In this document: positions 24,681-33,775 of the stretch, piece after piece | How positions within the stretch are numbered: the stretch's first letter is position 1 | Layout: each line of letters begins with the position of its first letter | Origin: Brevundimonas bullata | GTDB taxonomy: Bacteria > Pseudomonadota > Alphaproteobacteria > Caulobacterales > Caulobacteraceae | DNA: 64,000 nt | NCBI RefSeq assembly: GCF_014207965.1 | Contig: NZ_JACHLM010000002.1 | Coordinates: 496,001 to 560,000 of the forward strand | Reading direction: 5' to 3' | The notes under the pieces: generated by a model | Databases searched by the model: none | Told to the model about the DNA's origin: nothing | The model's input: the letters and a program-made list of their open reading frames with translations, nothing else | Position numbers and translations under genes: made by a program

Positions 24681-24917
24681 ATGACCGGAACCGGACACAA
24701 CCGCTTTTTCGTCTATGCCGAAGGCGCAGGCAGGGCTCATGGCCACGTGATCGAGGCCTCCAGTTTCGAGGCGGCGGCTGTCGGGTACGCCGAGCTGTAT
24801 TTTCCTCCCGTGGACGCCGGTAACGACGTGCGCCTCTTTGTGGCGGATATGGAGGGCGGTCGGGAGCACTGCTTCGTTATCGACCTGGAAGACGGGCAGG
24901 CCGAAACCTGCGGCTGA
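24681..24917 (+). CDS. DUF5961-like small protein, 78 aa
   Basis: GAGGAGG lies five bases before the ATG, one of the strongest ribosome sites in the window. The product starts MTGTGHNRFFVYAEGAGRAH and contains IEASSFEAAAVGYAELY and the acidic end VIDLEDGQAETCG. It is soluble and probably a small alpha/beta protein. The pattern resembles the short caulobacterial DUF5961 proteins; this is recalled, not searched. It lies immediately upstream of ku on the same strand (96-base gap). Confidence 0.6.
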   Translation: MTGTGHNRFFVYAEGAGRAHGHVIEASSFEAAAVGYAELYFPPVDAGNDVRLFVADMEGGREHCFVIDLEDGQAETCG

Positions 24918-25013
24918 ACGGCCGCCTCTGAATGGGCGCTGGGGCGGGAGCGAAAACCGCCTCCTGGTGTTGATTCGGTGCGGCGGGCGCGGCGCCCGTC
25001 CCGGAGGCTCGAA

Positions 25014-25877
25014 ATGGCGTATCGCCCCACCTGGCAGGGACATCTGCGTCTGTCCCTCGTGACCTGCCCCGTCGCCCTTTACACTGCGACCAGTTCGGGG
25101 GGCGAGGTTCACTTCAATCTCATCAATCCCGAGACCAACAACCGTATCCGGATGATCACCACCGACCCGGACACGGGCCCGGTCGAGAGGTCGTCCCTGG
25201 TCAAAGGCTATGCCGTCGCCAAGGACGAATACATCCTCCTGACCGACGAGGAGATAAAATCCGTCAAGCTGGAGAGTACGAAAACGATCGATATCGAGCG
25301 CTTCGTGCCAGAGGAGGAGATCGACCGCCTCTACTGGGATAATCCCTACTACCTCGCGCCGGCCGGGGCGCTGGCGGAGGAAGCCTTCGGCGTTATCCGT
25401 GAGGCCATGCGTTCCGAGGGCAAGATCGCCCTGGGGCGCGTGGTCCTGTCGACACGAGAACGCCTGCTGGCGCTGGAGCCGCGGGACCAGGGAATTCTCG
25501 CCTATTCTCTCCGTACGCGAGGGGAGGTCCGCGCGATGCGCGACGTGTTCGGACCCATATCGGACAAGGCGCCCGATCCGGCCATGGTCGATATTGCGCG
25601 GCGGATCATCGAGCAGAAGGCTGGGCCGTTCGACCCCGATCAGTTTGTCGATCGGTACGAGGAGGCGCTCAAGGCTCTGATCGCCTCGAAACAGAAGGGT
25701 CACAAGCCTGTCCGCGCCGCCGAGCCGGAGGACACCAATGTCGTGGATCTGATGGCCGCGCTTCGCGCCAGCCTGAAAGGTTCGGGCGCCGAACCTCGCA
25801 GGGGCGCGCGGACGGTCAAGCGGCCTGCAGCTTCGGAAAAGGGGAAGAGGGCTACACCCCGGAGGCGGGCGGGCTGA
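25014..25877 (+). CDS. ku: Ku protein for non-homologous end joining
   Basis: The product is 287 aa; the start at 25014 has GGAGG six bases upstream. It has the prokaryotic Ku core: MAYRPTWQGHLRLSLVTCPV at the N-terminus, then VERSSLVKGYAVAKDEYILL and TIDIERFVPEEEIDRLYWDN. A central LGRVVLSTRERLLALEPRD precedes a basic C-terminal extension (KRPAASEKGKRATPRRRAG). The homodimer rings DNA ends and recruits LigD. No ligD gene is in the window, so the ligase partner is elsewhere. Bacterial Ku loci are often under general stress control, but no GGAAC promoter is visible directly upstream. Confidence 0.95.
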   Translation: MAYRPTWQGHLRLSLVTCPVALYTATSSGGEVHFNLINPETNNRIRMITTDPDTGPVERSSLVKGYAVAKDEYILLTDEEIKSVKLESTKTIDIERFVPEEEIDRLYWDNPYYLAPAGALAEEAFGVIREAMRSEGKIALGRVVLSTRERLLALEPRDQGILAYSLRTRGEVRAMRDVFGPISDKAPDPAMVDIARRIIEQKAGPFDPDQFVDRYEEALKALIASKQKGHKPVRAAEPEDTNVVDLMAALRASLKGSGAEPRRGARTVKRPAASEKGKRATPRRRAG

Positions 25878-25984
25878 GATTCGCCGGGACCCTATGATGC
25901 TCGGCGCTCTCGATTGACCGAAAGGCGACAGTCGCAACAATCCTCGGCCTCGCTCTTTCCGTTTTGTCGAAAAGGGAGCTCGAC

Positions 25985-26302
25985 ATGAAGACCTACATCA
26001 AGATCGCGGCGGGCCTGGCTGTCCTTGGTCTGCTGGCCGCCGCCTGCAGCAGGGACGCCGACCGGCGGGCGCGAGAAGCGTCCGGGGCGGAAGGGGAGCC
26101 TGTGGGGGAGGCGGGGACCTTGACTGATGTTCCCACTGGACCGACCGCGTCGTCATACAGCGAAACGGTTAATGGCGCGGTTGCGACCGAGGCGCCGGGC
26201 TCTCCTGCGCTTCAAGGATCGGGGACAACTACGCCGTCCCGAAGCACGACCAATCCGAGTCCGCCCGCTGCGACCAGTTCACCTCCGTCCGCTCCGGATT
26301 AA
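25985..26302 (+). CDS. Small lipoprotein, 105 aa
   Basis: GGGAG precedes the ATG at 25985. A lipoprotein signal (MKTYIKIAAGLAVLGLLAAA with Cys21 as lipobox cysteine, LAAAC) is followed by Ser22. The mature part is low-complexity Ser/Thr/Pro/Gly/Ala, so it is likely a disordered surface or periplasmic tether. The residue after Cys is not Asp, so outer-membrane sorting is expected if Lol rules hold. No domain is recognised. Confidence 0.65.
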   Translation: MKTYIKIAAGLAVLGLLAAACSRDADRRAREASGAEGEPVGEAGTLTDVPTGPTASSYSETVNGAVATEAPGSPALQGSGTTTPSRSTTNPSPPAATSSPPSAPD

Positions 26303-26554
26303 GTGAAACTGCGTCAGCCTGGATCGTTTTCACCGACGGGGCCTTTGTGGGGCCTTGCTGGAGCGTTCCGGGCAAGCGACGGCAATGCTACTATGCTTGT
26401 TCGTGGCGAATTCGTGCTTGAAACAGCCTGAAACGCCGTTTTGAGCGAGGTTTTCGGTGCCCCCCTAGCGCCCCCCTAACGAGGTCAGGCCTCAGACATC
26501 CAAGGGTAAGGGCCGGTCGATGGGCTCTATCTTGTTGTAAGGTAAGGGGAAAAA

Positions 26555-26629
26555 TGGTGGACGCGACAGGGATTGAACCTGTGACCCCCTCGGTGTGAAC
26601 GAGGTGCTCTCCCGCTGAGCTACGCGTCC
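26555..26629 (-). tRNA. tRNA-Val (CAC)
   Basis: A full 75-base cloverleaf on the minus strand. The acceptor GGACGCG pairs with CGCGTCC. The anticodon stem CCTCG/CGAGG encloses the loop TTCACAC (anticodon CAC). The T arm ACAGG-TTCAATC-CCTGT and encoded CCA end are present. The 3' end faces the accessory region to the left, the usual orientation for element integration. Confidence 0.95.
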
Positions 26630-26716
26630 AGCGCAGTAACGACCAAATCAGAAAGGCTTGGGCCGTCGGGAGGCGCGATGTAGCCCGCGATTCCGACGAC
26701 GGCAAGCCTCATTCGA

Positions 26717-28006
26717 TCAAATACCTGCGGCACGCACGCCTTCCGGCGTTTCCACCTCGGGATCTCCGGGCAGCCAGGCGACGTGACCGTTGTAGATGTC
26801 CTCGTTCAGGATGCCTTCTTCCTTGGCCACCAGGACCGGGACCAGCATCTGGCCGGTGACGTTGGTGGCCGTGCGCATCATGTCGATGATCCGGTCGATG
26901 GCGACGATATAGCCGATGCCTTCCAGCGGCAGGCCCGCCGTCGACAGGGTCAGGGTCAGCATGACGATGCTGGTGCCGGGCACGCCCGCCGTGCCCAGCG
27001 ACCCCAGCACCGCCGTCAGGCCGATCAGCACGTATTGGGTCAGGCTCAGGTCGATGCTGAAATACTGGGCGATGAAAATCGAGGCGATGGCCGGATAGAT
27101 GGCGCCGCAGCCGTCCATCTTCACATTGGCCCCCAGAGGCACGGCGAAGGCGGCATAGGCCTGCGGCACGCCCAGACGCTCGACCGTCTGACGCAGGGTG
27201 ATCGGCAGGGTGCCCAGCGAGGATGATGTGGCGAAGGCCGTCTGCTGGGCCGCAAACGCCCCGCGGAAGAAGCTGCTGATCTTCAGGCCGTGCAGCTTCA
27301 GCAGGCCCGAATAGACAATCAGGATGTGGAACAGGCAGGCCGCATAGATGGCGAAGATGAACTTGCCCAGCGGCAGCAGGGCCTCCCAGCCATAGCCGCC
27401 GACGACCGAGCCGATCAGGCCGAACACCCCGAACGGCGTCAGCTGGATCACCCAGCGGGTGATGCGGAAGACCAGCGCCGCGCCTTCGTCCACCAGCCGC
27501 CGCGCCGTCTGCGCCCGGTCGCCCAACGCCACCAGCGCCGCGCCAACCAGCGCCGAGAAGAAGATGATCTGCAGCACCTTGCCTTCGCTCAGCGCGGCAA
27601 AGGGATTGGTCGGCACAATGCCCAGCAGCACGTCCAGCGGCGTCGGGATCACCCGTTCCTTCACCTCGCCCAGCGGCAGGTTGGACAGGCCGACGCCCGG
27701 ATTGATCAGATGCCCGAACGCAAACCCGACCAGCACCGCCAACAGGGAGGTGATGGCGAACCACATCAGCGTCCGCACCCCCAGCCGCACCGCGCCGACC
27801 CCTTCGCCCAGCTTGGCGATGGAACTGGCGATGGTGAACAGCACCAGAGGCGCCACCACCATGCGGATCAGGTTCAGATAGACATCGCCTATCGGCTGCA
27901 ACCAGACCACGGCCTGCTCGCGCAGGATTAGGCCAGCGATAATGCCCAGGGCGAAACCGGCGGCGGTGCGCTGCCAGAGGGGAATGGCGAAGAAGCGACG
28001 AAACAT
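26717..28006 (-). CDS. Dicarboxylate/amino acid:cation symporter (DAACS family)
   Basis: A 429-aa inner-membrane transporter with about eight helices and two re-entrant loops. Family motifs are intact: serine-rich SSSLGTLP in hairpin 1, GANVKMDGCGA in helix 7, GVPGTSIVML in hairpin 2, and DRIIDMMRTATNVTG in helix 8, which binds the substrate carboxylate. GltP/DctA relatives take up glutamate, aspartate or C4-dicarboxylates with H+ or Na+. The motifs do not separate these options. It is monocistronic, next to tRNA-Val. Confidence 0.92.
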   Translation of the reverse strand: MFRRFFAIPLWQRTAAGFALGIIAGLILREQAVVWLQPIGDVYLNLIRMVVAPLVLFTIASSIAKLGEGVGAVRLGVRTLMWFAITSLLAVLVGFAFGHLINPGVGLSNLPLGEVKERVIPTPLDVLLGIVPTNPFAALSEGKVLQIIFFSALVGAALVALGDRAQTARRLVDEGAALVFRITRWVIQLTPFGVFGLIGSVVGGYGWEALLPLGKFIFAIYAACLFHILIVYSGLLKLHGLKISSFFRGAFAAQQTAFATSSSLGTLPITLRQTVERLGVPQAYAAFAVPLGANVKMDGCGAIYPAIASIFIAQYFSIDLSLTQYVLIGLTAVLGSLGTAGVPGTSIVMLTLTLSTAGLPLEGIGYIVAIDRIIDMMRTATNVTGQMLVPVLVAKEEGILNEDIYNGHVAWLPGDPEVETPEGVRAAGI

Positions 28007-28135
28007 GACGACCTTTGGGGAGGAGCGGTCGGTCTATGTGTTTGCATGCGCGCGTGACGGCAACCGCGATGGGCGCAGATGGCGCGTAGAAGTTCTGTCG
28101 GGTTGTTTAGGTTTTCTGGCAACACCCAACCCGCT

Positions 28136-28255
28136 CATCCCGGCGAAGGCCGGGATCCAGATTGTAAGGCGCGACGCCAGAGCCCGCTGGCGCAATCCCG
28201 CCCTGGGCTGCGACCCACGGCGTTCGGCATCTGGATCCCGGCCTTCGCCGGGATG
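28136..28255. repeat. Pair of 27-bp perfect inverted repeats (palindromic intergenic element)
   Basis: Positions 28136-28162 and 28229-28255 are exact reverse complements with core CCCGGCGAAGGCCGGGATCC, separated by 66 bases. Each arm is itself partly palindromic. The pattern is typical of dispersed REP/BIME-like elements in alphaproteobacteria. It lies between the divergently oriented DAACS gene start and the gph stop. Confidence 0.85.
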
Positions 28256-28282
28256 AACGAAAGAGGGCGAGCGGGGGAGGGC

Positions 28283-28969
28283 TTAAGGCATCACCTCGGC
28301 CAGCGCGGCCTCGAACCCGTCGTAGTGGTCGATCACGACATCCCCGCCCAGCTCGCTGCGCGGCACGTCGTTGTAGCCAAAGCCGACGACGATGCAGGGC
28401 ACGCCGGCGTCCTTGGCCGCCTTGGTGTCCGTCGTGCTGTCGCCGACCATGACGCAGCGCGCCGGATCGCCGCCCGCCTTCTGCACCGCCTCATGGATAT
28501 GCGTCCCGCTGGGCTTGCGGGCCGAGACCGCGTCCGGTCCGGCGATGAAGGCGAAGTGCTTCGTCAGGTCCAGCGCCTCGATCAAGGCCACCGACAGGTC
28601 GGTGCGCTTGTTGGTGGCGACGCACAGGATGGCGCCGCGCGCGGCCAGCCGCTCCAGCGCCGGGACCACGCCGTCAAACACGGTGCTCTCGTCGGCGATG
28701 TGGGCCAGATAGTCTTCGATGAAGCGCTCGAACAGGCCGGGCGCATGGGCTTCGTCCCAGGCCGCGCCCGCCTCCATGAAGCCGTGACGCAACAGGGCCA
28801 TGGCCCCGTGCCCGACCAGATGCCGGGCCGAGGACATGGGCACGGGCGGCAACTCATATTGCGCCAGCATCCGGTTCAGCGTGCCGATCAGATCGGGCGC
28901 CGAGTCCACCAGTGTCCCGTCCAGGTCGAAGGCGATGGTCCAGCCTTCCAGATCGCGTTCGATGCTCAT
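28283..28969 (-). CDS. gph: Phosphoglycolate phosphatase-like HAD hydrolase
   Basis: This 228-aa protein is a HAD subfamily IA phosphatase. Motif I is FDLDGTLVDSAPDL (nucleophile Asp), motif II is ATNKRT, motif III Lys is in ARKPSG, and motif IV is VGDSTTDTKAAKDAG. A helical cap domain lies between motifs I and II. Gph removes the phosphate of 2-phosphoglycolate formed from damaged DNA ends or oxygenation. It is divergent from glmU with 72 bases between starts; this arrangement is common in alphaproteobacteria. Confidence 0.9.
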   Translation of the reverse strand: MSIERDLEGWTIAFDLDGTLVDSAPDLIGTLNRMLAQYELPPVPMSSARHLVGHGAMALLRHGFMEAGAAWDEAHAPGLFERFIEDYLAHIADESTVFDGVVPALERLAARGAILCVATNKRTDLSVALIEALDLTKHFAFIAGPDAVSARKPSGTHIHEAVQKAGGDPARCVMVGDSTTDTKAAKDAGVPCIVVGFGYNDVPRSELGGDVVIDHYDGFEAALAEVMP

Positions 28970-29041
28970 GTCGTCTCCCGGCTCGCGCAGGCCCCGGCAA
29001 TGGGCTAGATCGCGCTAGACGACAAGCCGCCGGATCGATTC

Positions 29042-30403
29042 ATGACCGCACACCATCCCCACAGTCATCCCAGGGCCGCCATCATCCTTGCCGCAGGCCA
29101 AGGCACGCGGATGAAGTCGCCGCTCCCCAAGGTGCTGCACCCGGTCGGCCAGCGCGCCATGCTGGATCACGCCATCGACGCCGCCGAGGCCCTGGGCTGC
29201 GAGCGCATCGTGGTGGTGGTCGGGAGCCATTCGCCCGAAGTCCGCGACCACGTCGTGCGCCGTCTGGGCGAGGACGCCATCGCCGTTCAGGACCCGCCGC
29301 TCGGCACCGGCCACGCCGTGCGCGCCGCCGAGGCCGTGCTGGGCGACTTCATCGGCCATGTGGTCGTGACCTATGGCGACGTGCCCTTGCTGAAGGCCGC
29401 CGACATCGAGCCGGTCTTCGCTGATGGCCATGAAGGCGTCACCGTCATCGGCTTCGAGGCGCGCGACCCCGGCGCCTACGGCCGTCTGATCCTCGACGGC
29501 GACGACCTTCTGGCCATCACCGAGGCCAAGGAGGCGTCCGAGGATGTTCTGGCGATCACCGCCTGCAACTCCGGCGTCATGGCCGCCCCGGTCGGCCTGC
29601 TGTTCGACCTGCTGGCCGAGGTGAAGAACGACAACGCCAAGGGCGAATACTACCTGACCGACGTGGTCGAGCTGGCCCGCAAGCGCGGCGCCCCGACCCG
29701 CGCCGTCTTCGCCGCCGAGGACTCGGTCATGGGCGTCAACGCGCAAGGCGAACTGGCTCAGGCCGAGGCCCTGTTCCAGTCGACCCAGCGCGAGCATTTC
29801 CTCGCGGCGGGCGTGACCATGTCGGCCCCAGAAACCGTCCACTTCGCCTGGGACACGGCTATCGGCGCCGGCACGACCATCGAGCCCTTCGTCGTCTTCG
29901 GTCCCGGCGCGGTGGTGGCCGAGGGCGCGCGCATCCGCAGCTTCAGCCACATCGAGGGCGCCAAGGTCGCGACCAAGGCCGAGGTCGGCCCCTACGCCCG
30001 TCTGCGCCCCGGCGCGGATCTGGGCGAGGGCGTCAAGGTCGGCAACTTCGTCGAGGTCAAGAACGTCCGCATGGACGCGGGCGCCAAGGCCAACCACCTG
30101 GCCTATCTCGGCGACGGTCATGTCGGGGCGAAAGCCAACATCGGCGCCGGGACCATCTTCTGTAATTACGACGGCTTCTTCAAACACCGGACCACGGTGG
30201 GCGAGGGGGCCTTCGTCGGCTCCAACTCGTCGCTGGTCGCGCCTGTGACCATCGGCGCGGGCGCCATGGTCGGCTCCGGCTCGGTGGTGACGAAGGACGT
30301 GGCGCCGGGCGATCTGGCCCTGGCGCGCGGTCAGCAGACGACGAAGGCGGGCTGGGCCGCCCGCTTCATGGCCACGATGCGCGCAAAGAAGGCAGCGAAA
30401 TGA
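29042..30403 (+). CDS. glmU: Bifunctional UDP-GlcNAc pyrophosphorylase / GlcN-1-P acetyltransferase
   Basis: At 453 aa this is the usual length. The N-terminal uridyltransferase domain has [20 protein letters not shown] and YGDVPLL. The C-terminal left-handed beta-helix has hexapeptide repeats (e.g. [18 protein letters not shown]) and the acetyltransferase His in [13 protein letters not shown]. GlmU makes UDP-N-acetylglucosamine for peptidoglycan and lipopolysaccharide in the cytoplasm. The stop overlaps the rpiA start (ATGA at 30400). Confidence 0.97.
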   Translation: MTAHHPHSHPRAAIILAAGQGTRMKSPLPKVLHPVGQRAMLDHAIDAAEALGCERIVVVVGSHSPEVRDHVVRRLGEDAIAVQDPPLGTGHAVRAAEAVLGDFIGHVVVTYGDVPLLKAADIEPVFADGHEGVTVIGFEARDPGAYGRLILDGDDLLAITEAKEASEDVLAITACNSGVMAAPVGLLFDLLAEVKNDNAKGEYYLTDVVELARKRGAPTRAVFAAEDSVMGVNAQGELAQAEALFQSTQREHFLAAGVTMSAPETVHFAWDTAIGAGTTIEPFVVFGPGAVVAEGARIRSFSHIEGAKVATKAEVGPYARLRPGADLGEGVKVGNFVEVKNVRMDAGAKANHLAYLGDGHVGAKANIGAGTIFCNYDGFFKHRTTVGEGAFVGSNSSLVAPVTIGAGAMVGSGSVVTKDVAPGDLALARGQQTTKAGWAARFMATMRAKKAAK

Positions 30404-31083
30404 GCGACCTGCAGAAGAAGAACGCCGGCGAAGCCGCCGCCGCCTATGTCGAGGCCGGCATGGTGGTCGGTCTGGGCACCGGTTCCACCGCCGCCTGGTT
30501 CGTGAAGGCCCTGGCGGCGCGCAACCTGCCGGACCTGCGCTGCGTCCCGACATCGGAGCGCACCGCCGATCTGGCGCGCGAGCTGGGTCTGACCCTGTCG
30601 ACGCTGGAAGACACCCCCCGCATCGACCTGACCGTCGACGGCGCTGACGAGATCGGCCCGGGCCTCGCCCTCATCAAGGGCGGCGGCGCGGCCCTGTTGC
30701 GCGAGAAGCTGGTGTGGGAGGCGTCGGAACGCTGCATCTGCATCGCCGACGCGGCCAAGGTGGTCCCGGCGCTGGGGACCTTCCCCCTGCCGATCGAGGT
30801 TGTCGCCTTCGGTCACAAGACGACCGCCAACCGCATCGCCGACGTCCTCGCCGACCACGACATCCCCATGCCCGCCCGCGTCCGCCAGGCCGACCGCGGC
30901 CTGATCCGCACCGACGGCGGCAACCTGATCTATGACGCCGCCTGCAAGGTCATCGCTGACCCGGCCCGCCTCGCCGCCGACCTCAAGAGCCTGACCGGCG
31001 TGGTCGAGCATGGCCTCTTCCTCGACCTCACCGACCTGGCCATCATCGGCACGGACGACGGGTTCGAGATGATTAATCCCTAG
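30400..31083 (+). CDS. rpiA: Ribose-5-phosphate isomerase A
   Basis: This 227-aa protein shows the RpiA signature elements: [17 protein letters not shown] (phosphate-binding loop), [26 protein letters not shown] with the catalytic Asp and Glu, and GNLIYDA near the end. It interconverts ribose-5-phosphate and ribulose-5-phosphate in the pentose phosphate pathway, the latter also feeding riboflavin synthesis through RibB. It is translationally coupled to glmU and overlaps the convergent 31073-32053 gene by 11 bases. Confidence 0.96.
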   Translation: MSDLQKKNAGEAAAAYVEAGMVVGLGTGSTAAWFVKALAARNLPDLRCVPTSERTADLARELGLTLSTLEDTPRIDLTVDGADEIGPGLALIKGGGAALLREKLVWEASERCICIADAAKVVPALGTFPLPIEVVAFGHKTTANRIADVLADHDIPMPARVRQADRGLIRTDGGNLIYDAACKVIADPARLAADLKSLTGVVEHGLFLDLTDLAIIGTDDGFEMINP

Positions 31084-32053
31084 GCGCGTCTTCAGGGGCG
31101 GCTTCTTGTTCCGCGCGGTCAACCAGTCGCGTATGGGCTCGTTGAATGGAGGCGGCGATTTCTGTCTTACCCGAACGCATGTTCTTCTGTGATCGCTCAG
31201 CGTTATACAATCCGCTCAGATAAGCCTTGTCCCATTCGGTCAGGCCGAGCGAAATTGACGCATCATCGAAGACGTTCAGGATCGAGGCGTAGGCGCTAGT
31301 GTCAGCCTCGGGGTCGATCTGCGCCAGTGAGACCATGGCGATATAATCCGCCAGTTGGGTAATGCTGACTTGGCTGATGTCATCGACGTCCAGAATGACG
31401 ATGGTGCGGAAGATGTTGTCGACGATCTGCGTTCTCAGTCTTGAAGCTGAGAACGTGCTGATTGCCGGCGCGTAATCCACTGGACTGGTGCATGGGGCCT
31501 GACACTCGCCCGGCAAACTGATTGCCCGTTGGCCGGTTTCAGAGTTGATGGGCATGCTGACTTGCCACCATCGGACCGGCCGGTCTGTTTCCTGGAAACG
31601 ACGCAGGGCGGCGCCGCCCCGATCCATTCCGGTTCCCCCCATACGAAGGGCGCGCTTATGGCTATCAACCATATGAGCGGCCAGTGTACCGCCGTCGTCC
31701 GTAGCGATGATCATAAGATTCGGGCTGCACCCAGGGGTTCCCGGCGTCAGTCCGACATCTTCAGCGACAGTGGAAACACGATCAACGATATAACGTGCCG
31801 CATCGCCGCGAAGGTTAGCTACTCCGACACAGATGCTCCCGTCCCAGCGCGCTATCCCACGGCCTGCATTGGGAGCGGCGACTTCATCAACAAATGACCG
31901 GATCAGCGAATCCATTCGCCTGCCTGTCACCTCGAGATCATCCAGTTGAACGGCCCGTTCACTTTCCGGAGTTGAAATCTGCGGTTGCGATGAGGCTTGG
32001 CTTTCGGACAGTGCTCCAGTGGCGAACAATGCGGCTAGCACTTGAGCAATCAT
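31073..32053 (-). CDS. Secreted protein of unknown function, ~326 aa
   Basis: Starting at ATG 32053, the first ~22 residues (MIAQVLAALFATGALSESQA) form a signal peptide. The mature protein has four Cys (IARWDGSICVGVANL, GTPGCSPNL, GECQAPCTSP), which may form disulfides, and no membrane helix. Catalytic motifs are not recognised. Base composition is noticeably less GC-rich than the flanking core genes, which suggests acquisition or weak constraint. It converges on rpiA. Proteins of this outline occur as unnamed secreted proteins in Caulobacteraceae. Confidence 0.7.
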   Translation of the reverse strand: MIAQVLAALFATGALSESQASSQPQISTPESERAVQLDDLEVTGRRMDSLIRSFVDEVAAPNAGRGIARWDGSICVGVANLRGDAARYIVDRVSTVAEDVGLTPGTPGCSPNLMIIATDDGGTLAAHMVDSHKRALRMGGTGMDRGGAALRRFQETDRPVRWWQVSMPINSETGQRAISLPGECQAPCTSPVDYAPAISTFSASRLRTQIVDNIFRTIVILDVDDISQVSITQLADYIAMVSLAQIDPEADTSAYASILNVFDDASISLGLTEWDKAYLSGLYNAERSQKNMRSGKTEIAASIQRAHTRLVDRAEQEAAPEDAPRD

Positions 32054-32259
32054 GACCGTCTTCTCCAAGAGTGGGGCGTTTGAGCCTATCTGTTTAGCCC
32101 AAACCAAACAGATTTCATATCTCGGAGTTTTTTGAAACGGATCGTGTGGTCAATCGCGATCAAGCTTTGATGCTCGCGCGACCATGCCTCGAGCTGATGA
32201 TTGCCCCGGAGCGCTGCGACACCTAAATCGGACGTGCGCTACGGCTCAGCCGTGCGGCT

Positions 32260-32313
32260 TTCAGACCATTCAGACCATTCAGACCCGCTTTTTCGTCCGA
32301 TCCCGGAGCCCCG
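32260..32313 (+). promoter_or_regulatory. gor leader with three 9-bp AGAC repeats and conserved downstream block
   Basis: Three tandem units TTCAGACCA, TTCAGACCA, TTCAGACCC (32260-32286) are followed by a T-run, GTCCGA and CCGGAGC just before the gor ATG. The same ordered parts occur before ribE (41363-41421). CGGAG probably serves as the ribosome site. Confidence 0.5.
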
Positions 32314-33699
32314 ATGACCACGATCTACGACTACGACCTCTTTGTCATCGGCGCCGGTTCGGGCGGGGTGCGGGCGGCGCGCCTGACCGCTCTGGGCGGC
32401 AAGAAGGTGGCCGTGGCCGAGGAGTATCGGGTCGGCGGCACCTGCGTCATCCGCGGCTGCGTGCCCAAGAAGTTCATGGTCATGGCCTCCGAGGTCAGCC
32501 ACGCCCTGGAGATCGCCGAGGGCTATGGCTGGTCCTTCGATAACGCCAAGTTCGACTGGCCGACCTTCCTGCAGGCCAAGGACGTCGAGATCGCCCGCCT
32601 GTCGGGCATCTACGCCGCCAACCTGGGCAAGGCGGGCGTTGATCTGGTCCACGGTCGCGCCGTGATGAAGGACGCCCACACGGTCGAGATTGTCGGCAAG
32701 AATCAGACCTTCACCGCCGAGAAGATCCTGATCGCCACCGGCGGCCGTCCGTGGAAGCCCGAGGATCTGCCGGGCGTGGAACACGCCATCACCTCCGAAG
32801 AAGCCTTCCACCTGCCGGAACTGCCGAAACGCATCCTGATCGCGGGCGGCGGTTATATCGCGGTCGAGTTCGCGGGCATCTTCGCCGGTCTGGGCGTCGA
32901 GACGACCCTGATCTATCGCGGCCCCAACATCCTGCGCGGCTTCGACGACGACGTGCGCGCCCATCTGGCGGGCGAGATCGAGAAGCGCGGCGTCAAGGTC
33001 ATCCTGGGCTGCCAGCACGCCTCGATCGAGAAGACCGAAAGCGGCCTGGTCAACCATCTGGAAAACGGCATGACGCTGGAAACCGACGTGGTCATGTTCG
33101 CCACGGGTCGCGTTCCCCATGTCAAGGATCTGGGCTTGGAGAACGCGGGCGTCGAGCTGAACGACCAGGGCGCGATCAAGGTCGACGACTATTCGAAGAC
33201 CTCGGCCGACAACATCTGGGCCATCGGCGACGTGACCGACCGCATGAACCTGACCCCCGTCGCCATCCGCGAGGCCGTCGCCTTCCACGAGACGGTCTAT
33301 AAGAACAACCCTCAGCACTTCGACTACGAAGCCATCGCCACCGCCGTCTTCAGCCAGCCGCCGGTCGGCGTCGTCGGCCTGACTGAGCATGAGGCGCGCC
33401 GCGCCTGCTCGGCGGGCGTCGATGTCTATGTGACCCGCTTCCGTCCGATGAAGTACGCCTTCACCGGCTCGGACGAGCGGGTGCTGATGAAGCTGGTGGT
33501 CGACGCCGACAGCCAGCGTGTCGTCGGCGTCCACATCGTCGGCCCGGAAAGCCCGGAGATGATCCAGCTGGCCGCCATCGCCGTGAAGGCCGGCCTGACC
33601 AAGGCCCAGTGGGACGCCACCTGCGCCGTCCACCCGACCATGGCCGAGGAACTAGTGACGCTTAAGGAGAAGCAGTCGCCCACGTCGATGGCGGGCTGA
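32314..33699 (+). CDS. gor: Glutathione-disulfide reductase
   Basis: At 461 aa it matches the family length. The redox-active disulfide motif GGTCVIRGCVPKK is intact, preceded by the FAD-binding GAGSGGVRAARLTA. The NADPH-binding region ILIAGGGYIAVEFAGIFAGLG follows, and the C-terminal HPTMAEELVTL supplies the partner-subunit catalytic His and Glu. The enzyme keeps glutathione reduced using NADPH. The leader shares an unusual repeat block with ribE. Confidence 0.95.
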   Translation: MTTIYDYDLFVIGAGSGGVRAARLTALGGKKVAVAEEYRVGGTCVIRGCVPKKFMVMASEVSHALEIAEGYGWSFDNAKFDWPTFLQAKDVEIARLSGIYAANLGKAGVDLVHGRAVMKDAHTVEIVGKNQTFTAEKILIATGGRPWKPEDLPGVEHAITSEEAFHLPELPKRILIAGGGYIAVEFAGIFAGLGVETTLIYRGPNILRGFDDDVRAHLAGEIEKRGVKVILGCQHASIEKTESGLVNHLENGMTLETDVVMFATGRVPHVKDLGLENAGVELNDQGAIKVDDYSKTSADNIWAIGDVTDRMNLTPVAIREAVAFHETVYKNNPQHFDYEAIATAVFSQPPVGVVGLTEHEARRACSAGVDVYVTRFRPMKYAFTGSDERVLMKLVVDADSQRVVGVHIVGPESPEMIQLAAIAVKAGLTKAQWDATCAVHPTMAEELVTLKEKQSPTSMAG

Positions 33700-33775
33700 T
33701 CGGACTGTCCGGGATGGCTTGTCAGCCGTCCCGGACACGCGCCTTATGCGGCCCAGCTTTCCCGGAGGTCGCCCC

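Noticed and set aside
26391..26705. 104-codon frame across tRNA-Val containing SSAGEHLVHTEGVTGSIPVAS
   Set aside because: This peptide is the well-known false translation of tRNA sequence.
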